From assembly GCA_964371835.1 (NCBI GenBank), contig CAYJOP010000080.1:1-9553 (forward strand): a stretch of DNA of 9,553 nucleotides, in the 5' to 3' direction. Each line of letters opens with the position of its first letter. The stretch's first letter is position 1. The DNA comes from CAYJAD01 sp964371835 (GTDB lineage: Bacteria > Desulfobacterota > Desulfovibrionia > Desulfovibrionales > Desulfovibrionaceae). Positions 6,811 to 9,553 of the stretch are shown here, in pieces. The notes beneath the pieces were generated by a model. That model worked only from the letters and a program-made list of their open reading frames with translations. It searched no databases and was not told the DNA's origin. The position numbers were made by a program, and so were the translations under genes.

Positions 6811-7686
6811 ATGCATTATACAGGTCAAGTATACAGGCATCCCATAGAGGCAGATACGCACTTGCTAGAAGTAACAGCAGGCTGTTCACATAATAAATGT
6901 TCTTTTTGTACCATGTATCAAGAAACTCCTTTTAAGGTTTCACCACTTGAGCATGTAGAAGAAGATTTAAAAGAGCTTAAATCCATTGGACGACCCATCA
7001 CTCGCATTTTCTTAGTCAATGGAGAACCATTTGTTTTGCCAACGTCCAAATTGCGTAAAATTGGAGAGTTGATTAACTCCTATTTTCCAGAAATTGAAAC
7101 CATAACTTGCTATGCATCTATTAAGGGCTTAAAAAACAAAACTTTAGATGATTTAAAAGAGTTGCGTTCATTACAATTTAATGAATTACACATTGGCCTT
7201 GAGTCAGGATATGACCCTGCATTAGCGCAAATGAACAAGGGCTTCACTGCTCAAGAAGCCTATGAAAATATTGCAAAGCTTGTAGAAGCTGGCTTCGATT
7301 GGGATGCCATCGTGATGACTGGCGTTGCTGGAAAGGGTAATAGTCGTGTGCATATTGAGGAAACGGCTAAGCTTTTAAATACCTATCCACCGTATTTACT
7401 TTCGCTTATGACCACATCCGTCTCAAGTGGTACACCGCTTGAAAAAATGCGTGATTCTGGTGAATTTATTGAATGCACTGAGAGAGAAAAAATTGAAGAA
7501 GAAATCCACCTTTTGGAAAGTATAAGCTTTGAAAATGCGTATTTTTTTGGAGGTCATAATTACAATTTAATACCCATCAATGGGCATTTATCAAAAAAAG
7601 CAGAAATTATTCAGGCCATGAGGGACTATATACCTAAAATGAGCCCTGAAATTTTAGATAATGTTATGCAGCGTGCAAACATTTAA
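6811..7686 (+). CDS. Radical SAM protein of unknown function
   Basis: 291 residues. The cluster-binding motif is C25-x4-C30-x2-C33 (TAGCSHNKCSFCTMY), one residue longer in the first gap than the classic Cx3Cx2C. The GCSHNxCxFC form marks a group of COG1032-like radical SAM proteins common in anaerobes. The rest is a TIM-barrel-like core, with LVNGEPFVLPTSKLRKIGEL corresponding to the usual Gly-rich SAM-contact strand, HIGLESGYDPALAQMNKG after it, and no B12 domain and no extra C-terminal Fe-S motif. The ribosome binding site GGAGG (6802-6806) lies 4 nt from ATG. The SDR gene starts 23 nt after its stop, so co-transcription is likely. The reaction cannot be deduced from sequence; similarity to HemN-like or Elp3-like domains concerns the fold only. 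Confidence 0.88.
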   Translation: MHYTGQVYRHPIEADTHLLEVTAGCSHNKCSFCTMYQETPFKVSPLEHVEEDLKELKSIGRPITRIFLVNGEPFVLPTSKLRKIGELINSYFPEIETITCYASIKGLKNKTLDDLKELRSLQFNELHIGLESGYDPALAQMNKGFTAQEAYENIAKLVEAGFDWDAIVMTGVAGKGNSRVHIEETAKLLNTYPPYLLSLMTTSVSSGTPLEKMRDSGEFIECTEREKIEEEIHLLESISFENAYFFGGHNYNLIPINGHLSKKAEIIQAMRDYIPKMSPEILDNVMQRANI

Positions 7687-7709
7687 CTTCAATTTTTTAA
7701 GGAGATACT

Positions 7710-8522
7710 ATGGCTAAAATCATACTTATCACAGGTGCAACCGATGGTATTGGCCTTGAAACTGCTAAAATGTTTGCAGCAAAAGGGCATCACCTTCTAT
7801 TGCATGGACGCAATGAAGCTAAGTTAATGTCCATTAAGCAATACTTGCTTTACGTACATCCCCAAGTAAAGATTGATACATATATTGCAGACCTTGCGCA
7901 CTTAAATGAGGTAAAGGCCATGGCTGAGGCTATACTTACAAGCCAAACAAGGCTGGATGTAATAATTAATAATGCAGGAGTTTTTGTTACCAATACAGGT
8001 TTAAGCTCCTATGGCTTGGACATGCGTTTTGTGGTAAATACCATTGCCCCATACTTGCTAACAAGGCTACTATTGCCATCTTTACAGGCAAATATGCGTA
8101 TCATAAACCTATCATCCAAGGCACAAATGTCCATTGATTGGGATGCATTTATAAATGGTGGCGAACTTGATGCATCTTCGGCTTATGCTCAAAGCAAACT
8201 TGGCATAACCATTTGGTCCATGGCATTGGCACAAGAGCTTGGTCCAAAAGCCATGGTACTTGCCATTAACCCTAAATCTTTTTTGGGAAGCAAAATGGTT
8301 CAAGAAGCTTATGGACAAAAAGGGTATGACCTAAGTATTGGTGCAAAGCTTTTATATCGTGCAGCTTTGTCAGAAGAATTTGCCTATGCCAGTGGTAAAT
8401 ATTTTGATAATGATGTGGAAAAATTTGATAGCCCACACCCCGATGCTCTGTCGGAGAAAAATTGGCACATTCTTTTACAAGCTATGGATATATTTTTAGC
8501 AAAAGAAAAATTACTGGCCTAA
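7710..8522 (+). CDS. Short-chain dehydrogenase/reductase (SDR), classical type
   Basis: 270 residues. The NAD(P)-binding glycine motif is TGATDGIG (8-15), NNAG is at 87-90, the catalytic Ser is S135 or S136 (NLSSKAQ), and the active-site YxxxK is Y159/K163 (YAQSK). HGRN after the second strand (near residue 32-35) puts Arg where NADPH-preferring members have a basic residue, so NADPH is the likelier cofactor. The overall layout, with LSSKAQ and NPKSFLGSKM after the active site, is like retinol dehydrogenase/WWOX-type SDRs, but bacterial relatives act on many carbonyl substrates and none can be named. The ribosome binding site AAGGAGA precedes ATG. It lies 23 nt after the radical SAM gene and 52 nt before the nitroreductase, and is probably part of that transcript. 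Confidence 0.92.
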   Translation: MAKIILITGATDGIGLETAKMFAAKGHHLLLHGRNEAKLMSIKQYLLYVHPQVKIDTYIADLAHLNEVKAMAEAILTSQTRLDVIINNAGVFVTNTGLSSYGLDMRFVVNTIAPYLLTRLLLPSLQANMRIINLSSKAQMSIDWDAFINGGELDASSAYAQSKLGITIWSMALAQELGPKAMVLAINPKSFLGSKMVQEAYGQKGYDLSIGAKLLYRAALSEEFAYASGKYFDNDVEKFDSPHPDALSEKNWHILLQAMDIFLAKEKLLA

Positions 8523-8564
8523 CCGCTAGAACTCGACATAAAAATATTTAATTTACTAAAAAAT

Positions 8565-8569
8565 GGAGG
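8565..8569 (+). promoter_or_regulatory. Ribosome binding site that fixes the nitroreductase start
   Basis: GGAGG is 5 nt before ATG 8575. It lies inside the alternative ORF beginning at ATG 8563, which has no ribosome binding site of its own. The later ATG is therefore preferred. Confidence 0.75.
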
Positions 8570-8574
8570 ATAAT

Positions 8575-9135
8575 ATGGTTATAAATCCAGGTGTAGAACT
8601 TTTAATAGGTCGTCGTAGTGTGCGTTCTTACAAAGATGAAATTGTGGGCAAGGATGTTTTGAACAACATTATGGATGCTACAAGATTTGCCCCATCTTGG
8701 GCCAACTTCCAAGTGGCTCGCTACACATTTATTACTGATCAAGAAAAAATTTCTAAAATCATGAATGAAGGAGTGAATGATTTTGCTTACAACATTAACA
8801 CCTTGAAAAAGGCAAAAAATGTTGTTGTATTAAGCATAGTTAAAGGAAAAAGCGGCAAACTTGACCCAGAAAAAGATGAGTTTGCTACCTCCAAAGCTGG
8901 AGTATGGGAAGTTTTTGACGCAGGCATTGCTTGCCAAACATTTTGCTTAGCAGCACATGCTTATGGTGTTGGCACTTGTATTATGGGCGTTTTTGACGCT
9001 ACGCAATTGGAAAAAATTGCTGAACTCCCAAAAGATGAAACTGCTACTGCGCTTATTGTTTATGGCTATCCTGAAGGTGAAACTGCAGCCACACCTCGTA
9101 AAAATGTTGAAGAAATCTGCCGCTATCTTGATTAG
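8575..9135 (+). CDS. Nitroreductase-family FMN-dependent oxidoreductase
   Basis: 186 residues from ATG 8575; the in-frame ATG at 8563 would add four residues but would bury the ribosome binding site. The FMN-phosphate motif RRSVRSY lies near the N-terminus, followed by ATRFAPSWANFQ, the segment around GIACQTFCLAAHAYGVGTC that packs near the flavin, and the C-terminal VYGYPEGE turn. The length fits the small dimeric nitroreductases. Members reduce nitroaromatics, quinones, enones or flavins with NAD(P)H; the substrate here is unknown. Its position behind an SDR and a radical SAM gene under an HxlR-type regulator fits a role in electrophile or redox defence, which is inference. AT-rich codon use matches the neighbouring accessory genes. 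Confidence 0.92.
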   Translation: MVINPGVELLIGRRSVRSYKDEIVGKDVLNNIMDATRFAPSWANFQVARYTFITDQEKISKIMNEGVNDFAYNINTLKKAKNVVVLSIVKGKSGKLDPEKDEFATSKAGVWEVFDAGIACQTFCLAAHAYGVGTCIMGVFDATQLEKIAELPKDETATALIVYGYPEGETAATPRKNVEEICRYLD

Positions 9136-9192
9136 TTTGCATTTAACAGTGCCGACTAGGTAACACAAGCCACATTGTGGTGTTTGTAATAC

Positions 9193-9216
9193 GAAAAAGG
9201 AAGCCGTAAGGCTCCC
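9193..9216 (-). terminator. Hairpin with T-tract on the minus strand
   Basis: On the minus strand GGAGCC-TTAC-GGCTTCC forms a short stem with one bulge and is followed by five Ts (the A-run at 9194-9198 on +). This would terminate leftward transcription out of the structured block at 9199-9545. It is also the left copy of the motif that closes that block on the right. Confidence 0.45.
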
Positions 9217-9220
9217 CAGA

Positions 9221-9239
9221 GTGCTGACAAAGTCAGCAC
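9221..9239. other. Perfect hairpin GTGCTGAC-AAA-GTCAGCAC
   Basis: An 8-bp perfect stem with an AAA loop, 4 nt inside the left edge of the palindromic block. No T-tract follows on either strand. It is probably part of the same element. Confidence 0.5.
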
Positions 9240-9283
9240 GACCGATAATCAAGAGTCCTATCCGAAGGGCGGCGAAGCCGTAG

Positions 9284-9380
9284 CCGTTAGGCGAGGGACG
9301 AGCCTTACGGATATAGAGAGCAAAGATAGGTGCAATTGCTTTGCGTGCGATTCTCGTAAGGCTCATTCTTCGCCTAACGG
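9284..9380. repeat. Long imperfect inverted repeat, core of the palindromic block
   Basis: CCGTTAGGCGA (9284-9294) pairs perfectly with TCGCCTAACGG (9370-9380). After a 5/5-nt internal loop, GAGCCTTACG (9300-9309) pairs perfectly with CGTAAGGCTC (9355-9364). Inside, GCAAAG (9320-9325) pairs with CTTTGC (9339-9344). The result is a branched-free rod of three stacked stems over 97 nt. A small hairpin, CGGC-GAA-GCCG (9270-9280), sits just outside. Such a rod is typical of palindromic intergenic repeats and of some structured RNAs. Confidence 0.65.
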
Positions 9381-9434
9381 GAACACTACGTGCCCATTGG
9401 GTCGAACTTGCACCGTTAAACGATTGATTTTCGT

Positions 9435-9471
9435 GCCTTACTGCCCGCAAGCCTTGCTTGCGCTGGCGGCA
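9435..9471. other. Stem-loop in the right half of the palindromic block
   Basis: CGCAAGC (9446-9452) pairs perfectly with GCTTGCG (9456-9462) around a CTT loop. GCC (9443-9445) with GGC (9465-9467) and TGCC (9435-9438) with GGCA (9468-9471) can extend it across small bulges. Confidence 0.5.
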
Positions 9472-9498
9472 CAAACGCCCTTAAGGGGGGTTGTCATC

Positions 9499-9526
9499 AA
9501 AAATGCCGCATTAAGCGGCATTTTTT
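9499..9526. terminator. Bidirectional intrinsic terminator
   Basis: AAAAATGCCGC (9499-9509) and GCGGCATTTTT (9515-9525) form a perfect stem with loop ATTAA, with six Ts at 9521-9526 on the plus strand and a matching A-run on the other side. It works equally well on both strands. It could end the radical SAM-SDR-nitroreductase transcript on + and a gene beyond the window on -. Confidence 0.85.
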
Positions 9527-9527
9527 A

Positions 9528-9545
9528 GGGAGCCTTGCGGCTCCC
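9528..9545. other. Perfect hairpin GGGAGCC-TTGC-GGCTCCC at the right edge of the block
   Basis: A 7-bp perfect stem with a TTGC loop, 1 nt after the T-tract of the terminator. It matches, in inverted orientation, the hairpin at the left edge (9199-9216), with which it agrees at 16 of 18 positions. The last 8 nt of the window hold nothing recognisable. Confidence 0.55.
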
Positions 9546-9553
9546 AATTTATG

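Larger units (their letters stand above)
9199..9545. repeat. Composite palindromic block (candidate mobile repeat or structured RNA)
   Basis: About 347 bp of nested hairpins with no convincing gene. The 11-mer GAGCCTTACGG or a near copy occurs four times in alternating orientation: minus at 9204-9214, plus at 9300-9310, minus at 9354-9364 (one mismatch) and plus at 9530-9540 (one mismatch). The two ends are imperfect inverted copies of each other. The block is visibly GC-richer than its neighbours: 36 of 60 bases are G/C at 9241-9300 against 18 of 60 at 8761-8820. This fits an acquired repeat element or a structured non-coding RNA; target-site duplications could not be identified. Confidence 0.5.

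Noticed and set aside
8563..8574. Earlier ATG for the nitroreductase
   Set aside because: Using it would place the only ribosome binding site, GGAGG, inside the coding region.
9162..9184. Hairpin after the nitroreductase (CCAC/GTGG with AACA/TGTT) as terminator
   Set aside because: The stem is short with a bulge and there is no T-tract; the strong terminator at 9499-9526 is a better candidate.
9384..9420. tRNA-like T-arm sequence on the minus strand (AAGTTCGACCC)
   Set aside because: No matching acceptor, D-arm or anticodon stem could be arranged around it.
8947..9474. 175-residue open frame on the minus strand over the palindromic block and the nitroreductase 3' end
   Set aside because: It overlaps nearly 190 bp of a well-supported gene, has no good ribosome binding site before its GTG start, and its Arg/Ser-rich sequence simply reads through hairpins. 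It may be worth comparing to repeat-derived ORFs, but it is not supported as a gene.
1..9553. CRISPR array, tRNA, rRNA or insertion-sequence transposase
   Set aside because: No regularly spaced direct repeats, no RNA gene folds and no transposase motifs were found on either strand.

Overview
The window comes from a dissimilatory sulfate-reducing bacterium, most likely a low-GC member of the Desulfovibrionales (Desulfobacterota). The evidence is the C-terminus of adenylylsulfate reductase AprA followed by a complete qmoA-qmoB-qmoC-qmoD set, the gene order seen in Desulfovibrio. The species cannot be named from the sequence alone. Every gene that can be supported lies on the + strand.

Region 1 (1-486): the last 81 residues of aprA, then a 240-bp spacer with four consecutive stem-loops. 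One of these is a clear intrinsic terminator (369-400). Between it and qmoA lies a pair of nested inverted repeats (404-458).

Region 2 (487-5996): qmoA, qmoB and qmoC are separated by 2 and 8 nt, and qmoD follows after 55 nt. QmoA and QmoB are HdrA-like FAD/Fe-S flavoproteins. QmoC fuses an HdrC-like ferredoxin domain to a membrane cytochrome b domain. QmoABC carries electrons between the menaquinone pool and AprBA, which reduces APS to sulfite and AMP. QmoD is a poorly understood accessory protein with a cysteine motif, a coiled coil and an acidic Gly/Phe tail. The transcript probably ends at a strong terminator at 6111-6142.

Region 3 (6143-9135): an AT-richer accessory cluster. It encodes an HxlR-type redox-sensing regulator, a radical SAM protein of unknown function, a short-chain dehydrogenase and a nitroreductase-family flavoprotein. 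The last three have good ribosome binding sites and could form one unit. This looks like a redox- or electrophile-responsive module, but its substrate is not visible.

Region 4 (9136-9553): no believable gene. From about 9199 to 9545 there is a GC-rich run of nested hairpins. A short motif, GAGCCTTACGG, occurs four times in strictly alternating orientation, and related hairpins close both ends. It is best read as a composite palindromic repeat or structured RNA, and it is the least explained part of the window.
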